Shown: positions 45,060-53,303, counted from the stretch's first letter. The stretch is DNA of 53,687 nucleotides from Staphylococcus auricularis (GCF_001500315.1 NZ_LLER01000012.1:1-53687); one strand, 5' to 3'. Numbers and translations: made by a program. Notes: generated by a model not told the origin, from the letters alone.

Positions 45060-45912
45060 CCTTTTTTATAATAAGAACACCACGCATTAGTGCTCTTTTT
45101 TTACATTATACATAATATAATCACATGTGTTCAACATGATTATGCAAATTTAGTTAATCTAATTAAAAAGTCTTTCCTAACGTAAGTAATAATTAACTTT
45201 TATCTCCTTCATATCGTTCAACACTTAAATCAAGAATTCAATAAATATCATATTAAAGTTACAAATTATTGTCGATATACAGCTCTAAATTACTATAAAG
45301 AAATGTGAAGTTATTAACTAAAGACAAAAAATAAATAATACTTACGAGTTTCGGATGTCAAAATCTTTTAGAATTTATAAAAACTCTAGATACTTTTTAG
45401 ATTATTCAGTAAATTATGCCCCTTTAGTATATACCGCTATCAAGTTATTAGTGATTTGAGTTTTGATTTAAAACTTATTAAAGTTTCTAGACACGCTATA
45501 TTTTATTGATAAAAAATATTTATTACATTTAAAATTATATTTTATAAAAATATATAATAAATAAAATAAAAATAATTTAAATAAAGGTGAAACTATAATA
45601 TATTAACTAGAAAATAAAATTGATTAAGCATGTGTCATACTTATCGTAATTTTAGCTTATTTAAAAATAGTTTCTTTATGGTTTCTAGACTTTATAAACG
45701 CATTAAGAAAAGCTAACTCAACCTAAATTATCAAGTAAAGTTGCTTAATAAGATTGCATATACGTCTGAGACTCCTAAGTCGACCAGCCGAAACTAAAAA
45801 TCCATTTTGACTAAATACGTGTAGTGATTTAATGTTTTTAACAGTCAAAATTAATTGAAGTAAATGAACTAGTAAACCAGGAAATTTTAATTATTCTATA
45901 GAACACCACTTA
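45060..45912. other. AT-rich gap with an ISL3 3' end
   Basis: About 850 nt, very AT-rich. The right part, 45640-45830 (plus), is an ISL3 3' end (separate entry). The left part holds the upstream region of the LPXTG gene. No ORF is supported. Confidence 0.5.
45640..45830 (+). mobile_element. ISL3-family remnant D (plus), 3' end only
   Basis: The plus strand reads (V)SRLYKRIKKS then stop, the end of an ISL3 transposase. It is followed by DNA that matches, in inverted orientation, the sequence after the copy C transposase (AGGAGTCTC and AAATGGATTTT blocks on opposite strands at 43245-43300 and 45760-45800). The rest of this copy is gone. Confidence 0.6.
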
Positions 45913-46350
45913 TTACTTTTCTTCTTTTTTATTATATCTTCTGAATAACAATAAGTCTAGGCTTGCAATTAATACGCCGAAGATAATCAAATCGATCTGT
46001 TTATCGTTATCTTCATCATAGATTTTATCACAAGTAGTTTTCGTTTTCTCTAATTTTTGAGATGACTCCGCTATTTTCTCGTTCGCCTTCGTTTGTTCGC
46101 CTTTTAACGACTTCAATTTATTTTCAGCAGACGCTACTTTTTGACCTTGCGTCTCAAGTTGCTTGTTCAGAATTTTAATTTTACCATTATATTTATCTGA
46201 TGACTTCTCGGCCATATCAAAGGCACTTAAATGTGATTTTATCTCGGAGTTCAACGTTTTCATTTTACGAGACAATGCTTGCATTCCTCGATCAATATTT
46301 GCCGTATTTAATCCGAGTTTTATCGTGACACCATCATATTGTTCAGCCAT
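45913..46350 (-). pseudogene. Tape-measure N terminus fused to a surface-protein anchor tail
   Basis: Residues 1-105 (MAEQYDGVTIKLGLNTANID and a coiled coil) are the start of a phage tape measure protein, normally 700-1600 aa or more. From about 107 on the sequence changes to CDKIYDEDNDKQIDLIIFGV, then a hydrophobic segment and LLLFRRYNKKEEK. This resembles the membrane-and-basic tail of an LPXTG protein without the LPXTG motif. The join marks a recombination edge of the insertion. A strong GGGAGG precedes the start, so the chimera could be translated, but tail assembly is lost. Confidence 0.75.
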
Positions 46351-46367
46351 ATACTAACCTCCCTTCT

Positions 46368-46912
46368 TTATTTTTTTCTTGGGTCTTTCCCAGTAATCGC
46401 ACCAATAAGGCTCTCATTTTTCTTAACGCGTGTTGTTTTGCTTTGCTTATCACCTGTTTGCATTATGATTCGTATCATTTCATAAAAATCTGCCTGTTGA
46501 ATCTCATGGTCTTTATAACCCATTTTATATAGTTCAGATACGACAGCATCAAAATACTCCTTTTGCTTCGTAAAGGAAAAATCATCATCTTTTAAATCGC
46601 TATCGTCTATTTCAAATTCTCCTGGGGGTCGCCTAATGATTGAGTTAGTTGTTCCATTGCAACTCCTAAAATTTCTCTCGCATCAATACCATCTTCAAAT
46701 TCTTCAGCACTAAATTTTCCTTCGTATAATTTATCAGCGATAAATTGATAGAGCTCTAACATAATATCTGGGTCGAAATCTTTCTCTTGTTTTTCAAGCT
46801 TTTTACCAAGTGCTAAACCTTCACGTGCTACACTACCTTTAATAAAAGTAGGTGCGTTATAACGTTTTTTCTTTCCATCTTCTGTTCTTAATTCAATATA
46901 TTTTTTAGCCAT
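46368..46912 (-). CDS. Tail assembly chaperones gpG and gpGT with -1 frameshift
   Basis: gpG is 46607-46912 (101 aa, start MAKKYIELRTEDGKKKRYNA, ending QSLGDPQENLK). Just before its end lies ACCCCCAGG (C5 at 46624-46628). In the -1 frame an open reading of about 85 codons follows (EFEIDDSDLKDDDFSFTKQK ... LIGAITGKDPRKK, stop 46368-46370). This is the usual gpG-gpGT arrangement of siphophages, made by programmed -1 slippage. The slippery heptamer is not a classic XXXYYYZ. It lies directly upstream of the tape measure. Confidence 0.8.
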
Positions 46913-47000
46913 TAATTATTCTCCTTTTTACAAAATAATAGAGGCGATTTGATATCGCCTCTTTAAATTAATGTGTATTTAATCATATTTAACTGTTTAC

Positions 47001-47858
47001 TTATTGTTCTGAAGTATTTGGATATATTTCTGATGCTGCTTCTCCGCTTGGAGATTCTGTCACTGCTTCACTTGGCGTAGCTTCGCTATTTTCTGCGCTT
47101 GCTTCAGAATTTGGTGATAATTGTTTTAATACTTCGTCATACGGTTTGCCGAAAACCGCTTCAGAAATCTCATCACGATTCATATTTTCTAATATATCTT
47201 TAAGTTTATCTTCTGAATCTTCGTTACCACCTTGTGAAGCTTCAGAATTATCTTCAACTTTAGTTAAATCCTCTGTCACTTCACTGTAAGATTTTCCGAA
47301 AACAGATTGGAAGACTGTATCGCGTCCTTGAGTTTGTCCTTTTTCGTCGTAAGCCATAATAACCGCTAGCTGATCATCAAAGCCACCCAAATCAGTTTCC
47401 ATGAATTGACCTTCGATTTCATCTTCACCGAATTCTACACCATCTTCTTTTGTTTGCCCTTCTTTAGCTGGACGAGTGAATACGCCTTTACCCAGACCGA
47501 ACCATTCTTTAGATCCGTCTTCCATGGTACGTGCAAATACACAAGCGGTATAATTAATACCTGTCGCATTTGAGAATCCGTACACGCCATCTGAACTTTT
47601 ATGTTGAACTAATCCTAATAAATCTTGTTGCGCCTCAATTGGTAAACGATGGAAAGTCGCAGATAATGACGTTTCGCCATTTGATTTAGCGATTTCTGCT
47701 ACTTTATTTGAACCATATGCTTTTTCCAAATCTTCATCAAATTCTAATGAAATTTCTTTTAAGTAGTCAACAACTTTTACATTTTTTACTTTCTCATTAG
47801 AATCTAATACACCATAATAAAATCTTTCTAAACCTGTAGATGAATTATATTTTCCCAT
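47001..47858 (-). CDS. Major tail protein
   Basis: The 285-residue protein has a tail-tube core (about 1-185: MGKYNSSTGLERFYYGVLDS, FTRPAKEGQTKEDGVEF, AVIMAYDEKG). It continues into a Glu/Ser-rich C-terminal extension (about 200-285) with two copies of a short VFGKxYxEV motif (SVFGKSYSEV and AVFGKPYDEV). The position between connector genes and gpG, and the fold-type features, fit TP901-1/phi11-like major tail proteins. AAGGAGG lies upstream. It is intact. Confidence 0.85.
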   Translation of the reverse strand: MGKYNSSTGLERFYYGVLDSNEKVKNVKVVDYLKEISLEFDEDLEKAYGSNKVAEIAKSNGETSLSATFHRLPIEAQQDLLGLVQHKSSDGVYGFSNATGINYTACVFARTMEDGSKEWFGLGKGVFTRPAKEGQTKEDGVEFGEDEIEGQFMETDLGGFDDQLAVIMAYDEKGQTQGRDTVFQSVFGKSYSEVTEDLTKVEDNSEASQGGNEDSEDKLKDILENMNRDEISEAVFGKPYDEVLKQLSPNSEASAENSEATPSEAVTESPSGEAASEIYPNTSEQ

Positions 47859-47899
47859 TTATTATTCCTCCTTTATTTTTCCATAAAAAATAGCCCACA

Positions 47900-48316
47900 C
47901 TATTCTATGTGAGCAATGTCTGTATCTATATGTTTCACTTCTTCATTTGTGTATGGCTCGCCTTCATAGCGACGACCGTTTAAGAACTTATCAAGCTCCG
48001 AATCATATTGGTCTGTCCCTCCGATGGTATAAAACCCAATTGACCACATAACCTTTTTAATTTCATCTTGCAAAAATGCAACCAGTTTTCTATCTCTTCC
48101 CCTGACATCAATTTGAAATACGTAATTCGTTGTCAGTTCTTTGTTACTACCAAATTCACCTGGCATAGGTGAACCGATCGGCGATATCAATATGTGAGGG
48201 GCATCAGCTTCAGCAGTTTCAGGATAATCATAGAACTTAATACGCCCACGACAATGCTTATCAATCGCGTCATTACGTATCAAATAACTATGAATGATAG
48301 ATATCATATCAATCAT
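47900..48316 (-). CDS. DUF806 family tail-completion protein
   Basis: The 138-residue protein (MIDMISIIHSYLIRNDAI) matches the DUF806 proteins found between gp10-like and major tail genes in staphylococcal and lactococcal siphophages. It probably terminates the tail tube at the head end. Its start overlaps the preceding stop as ATGA. Intact. Confidence 0.8.
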   Translation of the reverse strand: MIDMISIIHSYLIRNDAIDKHCRGRIKFYDYPETAEADAPHILISPIGSPMPGEFGSNKELTTNYVFQIDVRGRDRKLVAFLQDEIKKVMWSIGFYTIGGTDQYDSELDKFLNGRRYEGEPYTNEEVKHIDTDIAHIE

Positions 48317-48708
48317 AAATGCTTTCTTAGCTCCTCTCTCACGATATTCAAATACGGTTTTCTTGACTCTCTTTCGGTTTTTAATAGCATCCCTTTACCT
48401 CGTGGGTTTGGATTCTTAACCGTCCCCCATTCATTCAGATGGATAATTGCATAACGATTCATCGAGCCTTTCCAATGAATTAATACTTGTTTAACATTCC
48501 CAGTAATAAAATGAGGTTCTGTATGCGTGACTTCTTTTATAGACGCGCCAGTGTCTTTAAAGGTTTCAAAATTCTTTTTGATTTGCCCTTCATAATATTC
48601 AGCGCCCTTTTCAAGCGAAGTGTTTGTCACTTTATCTACTTGAGAGGTTCCGTATTTTTTCTCTAACTTCTTAATGAGTTCATGCGTTCCTTCAATTTTG
48701 ATACTCAT
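48313..48708 (-). CDS. HK97 gp10-like tail component
   Basis: The 131-residue protein has the gp10-family features (KKLEKKYGTSQVDKVTNTSL and GNVKQVLIHWKGSMNRYAII) and a C-terminal RKPYLNIVREELRK, typical of tail-completion proteins. It overlaps both neighbours by ATGA. Intact. Confidence 0.85.
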   Translation of the reverse strand: MSIKIEGTHELIKKLEKKYGTSQVDKVTNTSLEKGAEYYEGQIKKNFETFKDTGASIKEVTHTEPHFITGNVKQVLIHWKGSMNRYAIIHLNEWGTVKNPNPRGKGMLLKTERESRKPYLNIVREELRKHL

Positions 48709-49049
48709 GATTTATGAACCCCAATCAACTTAACAGTTTTCATATGGTTTATATCAGACTCAATATTACGAATGTTAAAATGTTGATTTTTATAATTTGG
48801 CAAATCAATTTCAAAATACATATCATCTGTAATATCATAACCAAGTGGAAAATAGGTTTCTAAAGTGATTGAAGCTTCATGATCTGTCATATCTAAATCT
48901 TTAACAGAAGGTGGATGTACATCAGCAAAGCATTTATAATAAACCTCTTCGATTTTTTCACCTGGCTCGGGGCCATCATAAGGTTTTGCAACATAAAAAA
49001 TTACAGGAGTACGCATATCGCCGCCCGTGATCCATTTATTTTTATTCAT
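48705..49049 (-). CDS. Phage head closure (head-tail joining) protein
   Basis: The 114-residue protein (MNKNKWITGGDMRTPVIFYV; NQHFNIRNIESDINHMKTVK near the C end) has the beta-rich pattern of gp16-like head closure proteins. I chose the ATG rather than the TTG one codon before. It starts inside the last codons of the connector gene and has no clear own Shine-Dalgarno, so it is coupled. Confidence 0.8.
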   Translation of the reverse strand: MNKNKWITGGDMRTPVIFYVAKPYDGPEPGEKIEEVYYKCFADVHPPSVKDLDMTDHEASITLETYFPLGYDITDDMYFEIDLPNYKNQHFNIRNIESDINHMKTVKLIGVHKS

Positions 49050-49326
49050 CAAAAGTCACATCCATATTGTCAAATTGAAATTGCAGAATCATTGATAAAA
49101 AATTATCGTGGAAATGCTCTAACTGATCATTTAAAACATATCTTGTACGTTCCAAAACTAATTCACGCCCAACAGGTTCATCGTTCAAATCAAAGACCCC
49201 ACACTTACCTTGAATGTCTTGGTAAGACAGTTCTAAATCATTTTTAATTCGTTCATTTTCAATATCATAAAAAATACGATTACGATCTTTAAATTGTTCG
49301 ACTAATTCATCATCTACCAAATGCAT
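49042..49326 (-). CDS. Head-tail connector (HK97 gp6-like)
   Basis: The 94-residue, mainly helical protein (MHLVDDELVEQFKDRNRIFY) matches the gp6-like DNA-packaging connector, which forms the ring under the portal. It starts two bases after the preceding small gene's stop and overlaps the next gene. A GTG one codon earlier is an alternative start. Confidence 0.75.
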   Translation of the reverse strand: MHLVDDELVEQFKDRNRIFYDIENERIKNDLELSYQDIQGKCGVFDLNDEPVGRELVLERTRYVLNDQLEHFHDNFLSMILQFQFDNMDVTFDE

Positions 49327-49328
49327 CA

Positions 49329-49511
49329 CTATTTAGGAATGCGTTCTAAAAAAGGGCGATCATAAGATTTTAATTTGTCTTTAATCTCATTCGCCCGTTT
49401 TACTGTAATATCAATCGCCCGTTTTACTGTAATATCAATCGTATCGTCTTTTTCATGAATTTTGTTTTGTTCTAAATCTTTGAATCGATTTAACACTTTG
49501 AATTTTGCCAT
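49329..49511 (-). CDS. Small phage structural-region protein with internal duplication
   Basis: The 60-residue protein (MAKFKVLNRFKDLEQNKIHE) is a small, basic protein usually found between the capsid and connector genes; exact role unknown. It carries two copies of an 8-aa block (DITVKRA plus I or N) from a perfect 24-bp duplication. That repeat is probably recent and may disturb the fold. Confidence 0.65.
   Translation of the reverse strand: MAKFKVLNRFKDLEQNKIHEKDDTIDITVKRAIDITVKRANEIKDKLKSYDRPFLERIPK
49392..49439. repeat. 24-bp perfect tandem duplication
   Basis: The unit CGCCCGTTTTACTGTAATAT plus CAAT occurs twice in a row at 49392-49415 and 49416-49439. It keeps the reading frame of the small phage gene (8 codons). 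Confidence 0.95.
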
Positions 49512-49527
49512 CGTTGATCACTCCTCA

Positions 49528-50817
49528 CTAGGCTTCTGGTGTATCGTTAGTTTGATCACCGTTTAACGTTTCGTTAAGTGAGTCTAAATTGTCAGCGACT
49601 TCTGATGGGTCTTTTTGTTCTTGAGAGTCTTCGTTTACAGGTGCACCATGAGAAGTGAAATCTACGTCTAAAACAATAGAAGTATAATGGTCCTCAGGTT
49701 CACCATAAATAAATTGTTTTGCTGTATAAACGTCACAGTCTTCTAAGGCAAGTGTTTGATCGAATTTACGTACAATGCTTTCTGAACCTACGCCCATTAA
49801 ATAACGTTGTTTATCAAATGCCACAGCTTTACCTTTTGGAATGAATTCACTTGTGACAAAGATAATGTTAAATGGCACAGGACTTACAAATTGGCCATTG
49901 TTCACTTGCATGAATGCGCCTAAAATATAAACATAGTCAGCTGGATTTAAACCAATGACAACATTATTTAACACATTCACATTTTTACGTTTTTTAACTT
50001 CGCCATTTTTGTCATAAATCTCTTTTAGAGATAGGTTAGCGATAACGACATTTAATTCTTTTATTGCTGTTTCTGGTGTTTTTAATGTAATTGTGCCTAC
50101 GCTTTCTTTATCTTTAACTGCACCTGTTGTTCGATCAATTTCTTTCATTAATCCAACAGGTTCATCTTTCGCTTTACCTTTACCTAAGATTGCTGTTTTT
50201 TCAATGGCTACAGCGAAAGCTTCTTTGATTTGCGTACGTACATATCGGTCTACCCATTGAACACCTGCATCAGCTAAGTCTTTTGGTACAACAACGAATG
50301 CTGTCGCTTTACCAAGTGAAATGTCTTGTTCATAGAATGTTGCATCTAATTGACCACGGATTTCACCGAAGATTTTGCCCCATACAACTTGACCTTCAGG
50401 ATTTGAACGGATCACTCTTGTTTTTAATCCAGTACGTTGTACGTTGATATATTGTAAAATCGGATGATCTTCTTCTAAATCTTCGAAAATACGATCAACG
50501 ATCGTTTCAGGTAGTAAGTATTCATCTTTCCAATGGACGTCAGTGTTGACATCTTCGTCTGAAACTAATTTATTGTAGAACTTTTTCTCTTCATTGGTTA
50601 ATGTATGCATGCCACGTGCGTTCAGTACGGCATGATCTGAGTTTTCTGTTTGAATATCTGAACGAATAGCATTTGTTAAATCATCTGTATAAGCGTTCAT
50701 GTACTCAGCGTATTTATCTTGAATCTCTTGGTCTGTGTTGTGTTTATCCATTTTAGCAAATTCTTTAAAAATTTCTTGTGAATTTTTAAATTTTTCATTT
50801 TCATTAAAATTAATCAT
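49528..50817 (-). CDS. HK97-fold major capsid protein
   Basis: The 429-residue capsid precursor has an N-terminal helical scaffold-like region (1-95: EIFKEFAKMDKHNTDQEIQD), then the capsid domain with LPETIVDRIFEDLEEDHPIL, RSNPEGQVVWGKIFGEIRGQ and AIEKTAILGKGKAKDEPVGL. The C terminus has a 40-residue acidic tail rich in Asp, Asn and Glu. The neighbouring protease should remove the delta region. Shine-Dalgarno AGGAG is present. Complete. Confidence 0.9.
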   Translation of the reverse strand: MINFNENEKFKNSQEIFKEFAKMDKHNTDQEIQDKYAEYMNAYTDDLTNAIRSDIQTENSDHAVLNARGMHTLTNEEKKFYNKLVSDEDVNTDVHWKDEYLLPETIVDRIFEDLEEDHPILQYINVQRTGLKTRVIRSNPEGQVVWGKIFGEIRGQLDATFYEQDISLGKATAFVVVPKDLADAGVQWVDRYVRTQIKEAFAVAIEKTAILGKGKAKDEPVGLMKEIDRTTGAVKDKESVGTITLKTPETAIKELNVVIANLSLKEIYDKNGEVKKRKNVNVLNNVVIGLNPADYVYILGAFMQVNNGQFVSPVPFNIIFVTSEFIPKGKAVAFDKQRYLMGVGSESIVRKFDQTLALEDCDVYTAKQFIYGEPEDHYTSIVLDVDFTSHGAPVNEDSQEQKDPSEVADNLDSLNETLNGDQTNDTPEA

Positions 50818-50829
50818 TTAAATACTCCT

Positions 50830-51606
50830 TTACTTCATAGAATTAAATAAACGGGCAAAACTGTTTTGTGCCCCTTCTTCGTCTTTTTCTTCCTCTTCGT
50901 TATCTTCTTCACCGTCCACTTTATCTTTGATGTCTTTAACTGTATCAAGGATTTCTTGTAACATTTCTACAACATCTTCTGCTGTAGGTTCTCTGTCTGT
51001 TTCTGGTTCTTCTTCTTCGTTTCTAAAATTTCTATATTTTCTCATCATTTCACCTCCCCAAAATATGCCGTTAATGGTCGCGGCAGCTTTGCTGTCTGCA
51101 ATTACCTTGTCTATGAAACCATATTTTTTCGCTTCTCTTGCAGTCATCCATGTTTCTTCATCCATCATAGACTGGAGTTCTTTTTTATCCATTTCTAGTT
51201 TTCGACTCAGATAACTATTGAAAATTAAATCATTTATACGTTCCAGATTTTCAGCTTGCTTTTTCATTTTTTTAGAGTCGCCTTCCATCACAGACCATGC
51301 ATTGTGAATCATCATCACTGCATTCCCCGGCATATTTATTTGATCTCCTGCCATTGCAATAACACTCGCTATAGAAGCAGCAATACCATCGATATTAACG
51401 GTGATATGCGCAGGGTGTTTTTTTAGCATGTTGTAAATCGCAATACCACTAAACACATCGCCACCATTACTATTTATATTAACCGTAATATTTCCAGCAT
51501 CTTGCATTTTCTTTAATTGCTTGCTGATATGCTGTGGGCTAACGATATTGTCATCCATAGATACTGAATCGATATAACCATAAATATCAATGACATTATC
51601 TTCCAC
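50830..51606 (-). CDS. ClpP-like prohead (head maturation) protease
   Basis: The 258-residue protein has the ClpP fold with Ser78 in DGIAASIAS, His101 in MMIHNAW and a candidate Asp149 in MMDEETWMTAREAKKYG. A Glu/Asp-rich C-terminal tail follows (about 195-258; EDNEEEEKDEEG). It processes the capsid precursor, which lies 12 nt downstream. It starts at GTG with a strong AAGGAGG 8 nt upstream that lies in the end of portal. It is unrelated in role to the chromosomal ClpP-like gene near 19 kb. Confidence 0.9.
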   Translation of the reverse strand: MEDNVIDIYGYIDSVSMDDNIVSPQHISKQLKKMQDAGNITVNINSNGGDVFSGIAIYNMLKKHPAHITVNIDGIAASIASVIAMAGDQINMPGNAVMMIHNAWSVMEGDSKKMKKQAENLERINDLIFNSYLSRKLEMDKKELQSMMDEETWMTAREAKKYGFIDKVIADSKAAATINGIFWGGEMMRKYRNFRNEEEEPETDREPTAEDVVEMLQEILDTVKDIKDKVDGEEDNEEEEKDEEGAQNSFARLFNSMK

Positions 51607-51618
51607 AAAATCACCTCC

Positions 51619-51801
51619 TTAAAATTTAATTTGGGGCTCTTCTTCCTCTTTATCAGATTTAGTCTCGTAGTTTTTAGTCAAAATAAATTCATCCATTTCA
51701 GGATCGTCCACAGTATCAAAACCTGTGAGTTTTCTAACTTCATTACGAGTGAAAGCTCCACTTGCAACAAGTTTATCGATGGCTTCAGATTTTTGATTAT
51801 C
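51619..51801 (-). pseudogene. Portal protein, C-terminal stump
   Basis: Sixty codons of the portal C terminus remain (IDKLVASGAFTRNEVRKLTG, FDTVDDPEMDEFILTKNYE), typical of HK97-type portals of staphylococcal phages. The remaining roughly 85 percent of the gene, terminase, replication and repressor genes are missing, and the stump abuts the integrase promoter region. The deletion joint lies near 51801. Confidence 0.8.
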
Positions 51802-51887
51802 CTATTGATAAATAATGTATAAAGTGTTACAGTATATATACACCTTCAAAGAAAGATATAAATTACTGCTATTCAGCAAAAGTAGCT

Positions 51888-51917
51888 GGGATGCCAAGTG
51901 CATCCCCTATTTTTTTG
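51888..51917 (+). terminator. Terminator upstream of int
   Basis: GGGATGC pairs with GCATCCC around CAAGT, followed by CTATTTTTTTG. It lies 20 nt before the integrase start. Confidence 0.75.
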
Positions 51918-51937
51918 CCTTTAAGGAGGGATTTAGA

Positions 51938-52985
51938 ATGCAAATAGTAAAAAGAAATAACACATGGGCATATGATATGCGTATTGATGACAAGAGATTT
52001 CGTAAAACAGGCTTTAAAACTAAAAAAGAAGCACAAGCAGCAGCTAATGAAAAATACATTGAAATACTCAAAAGCGAAGAGAAAAAAAGTGCCATCGCAT
52101 TTTCCAAATATATGTATGATTGGATAGAAATCTATAAAAAGGATTATGTATCACAACAAACATACAGACATTACATACGAATATATGAAAAAGTAAATGC
52201 GTACTTTGGAGAAAAAGAAATAAATAAAATAACAAGAGAAGAATACCAGAAATTTTTAACCCGTTATATAGATACTTTATCCCAAGATCAGCTAGGGCGC
52301 GTTCATTCATTGTGTAACAAGGTTGTGGAACACGCAGTTTATGATGGTTTTTTAAGAAAAAGTTTTTACTTTCGATGCACAAGTTGTATCCAAAAAGCCA
52401 CATTATAAAAAAGAACAAGACAAGTACCTAAATATACACGAACTCAAAAAAATCAAGCATTACTTTGAAAGCAAGACCGAATATCTTGCCCCATCAACTC
52501 ACATTATTTTAATGATGATCGAAACAGGTGGGCGTTTTAGCGACTGTATAAATCTAACTAAAAAAGATATAAACAAACAAAAAGGAGAACTATTTTTGAA
52601 TGGTACTAAAAACGATAGTGCCCCACGACATGTTGCAGTAACAGACAAATTGATTAACATTTTACTTAATTACGCAAATAACCGCCCTATCCCAATTAGT
52701 GGCTACTTGTTTACACATAACGGAGAACAAATAACCAACACAACTGTGAATAAGGCGGTGAAGCAAGCGTGCAAGCATCTAAATATCGATAGAAATATAA
52801 CAAGTCATGCCTTTCGGCATACACATGCCTCATATCTTATACATGAAGGTATAAATATATACTACATATCCAAAAGATTAGGACATTCGGATATATCTGT
52901 TACATTAAATAAATATGGGCATTTACTAAAAGAATCACTGGAAGAAGAAAATCATAGAACCATAGAAAAAATGGAAAATTTATGA
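51938..52985 (+). pseudogene. Tyrosine integrase, one-base frameshift
   Basis: The gene reads MQIVKRNNTWAYDMRIDDKR, with AAGGAGG 8 nt before the ATG. The N-terminal arm-binding and SAM-like core-binding domain runs to about 52360. In the run GAAAAAGTTTTTAC the frame changes. The +1 frame gives TFDAQVVSKKPHYKKEQDKY and the catalytic domain: ETGGRFSDC (first Arg), HAFRHTHASYL (HxxR), LGHSDISVTLNKYGH (Gly-His and Tyr nucleophile). One extra base near 52360 explains it. The Tyr, His and Arg residues are present, so repair of one base would give a 348-aa enzyme. It points at attR. Confidence 0.9.
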
Positions 52986-53024
52986 TTCTCAAACTCCTAC
53001 TCTCCCAAGGGATACAAGAATTTG

Positions 53025-53092
53025 TGGTCAAATTTTGGTCAAATTACAGTCAAAATTTTCATTTTTGGTCTTATTTGACCACGATTTGACCA
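53025..53092. promoter_or_regulatory. Integrase arm-type sites, right
   Basis: Two direct TGGTCAA copies (53025, 53036) and two TTGACCA copies (53075, 53086) are each spaced by 11 bp, with further partial copies (53046, 53064) between. They lie 90-160 bp inside attR. Confidence 0.75.
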
Positions 53093-53120
53093 AAAAAATT
53101 ATATTCAATAAAAAGCTATA

Positions 53121-53148
53121 AAGAAAAATCCCGTGATTACGGGATTTT
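53121..53148 (+). terminator. Terminator of int
   Basis: AAATCCCG pairs perfectly with CGGGATTT around TGATTA, followed by TTAAGAC. It also has a T-rich minus-strand side (GATTTTTC). Confidence 0.75.
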
Positions 53149-53181
53149 AAGACTCTATAATGTTCTATTTGGGTATAAAAG

Positions 53182-53195
53182 TACCGGTGGTCGGT
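53182..53195. repeat. attR core
   Basis: TACCGGTGGTCGGT, the 3' end of tRNA-Leu including A73; direct repeat of 32238-32251. The insertion keeps the tRNA whole. Confidence 0.9.
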
Positions 53196-53265
53196 CTCGA
53201 ACCGACACTCCAATGAAGGAACGGGATTTTGAGTCCCGCGCGTCTGCCTATTCCGCCACACCGGC
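53182..53265 (-). tRNA. tRNA-Leu (CAA), prophage attachment site
   Basis: This 84-nt class II tRNA has acceptor GCCGGTG/CACCGGT with discriminator A. The anticodon loop CTCAAAA gives CAA, and the long variable arm (TTCCTTCATTGGAG) is typical of Leu. The T arm GGTTCGAGACC is canonical. CCA is not encoded. The 3' half doubles as attR. Confidence 0.96.
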
Positions 53266-53303
53266 TAAATATATATAATAAAAATGCTCCAAAATAATGA
53301 TGA

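Larger units (their letters stand above)
32238..53195. mobile_element. Defective prophage in tRNA-Leu(CAA)
   Basis: The element is bounded by a 14-bp direct repeat, TACCGGTGGTCGGT, equal to the 3' end of tRNA-Leu. A tyrosine integrase gene points at attR. Gene order from right to left is integrase, portal stump, prohead protease, capsid, connectors, tail genes, baseplate, holin, endolysin, cargo. At about 21 kb it is roughly half a normal staphylococcal siphophage. Repressor, replication genes, terminase, most of portal, the rest of the tape measure and the Dit/Tal genes are missing. The integrase and one tail gene are broken. It cannot excise or form virions by itself. Confidence 0.92.

Noticed and set aside
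50830..51606. A second chromosomal ClpP
   Set aside because: It lies between portal and capsid with a phage-type acidic tail, so it is a prohead protease.
53020..53261. 77-residue minus-strand ORF across tRNA-Leu
   Set aside because: It reads through the tRNA gene and arm sites; not a protein gene.
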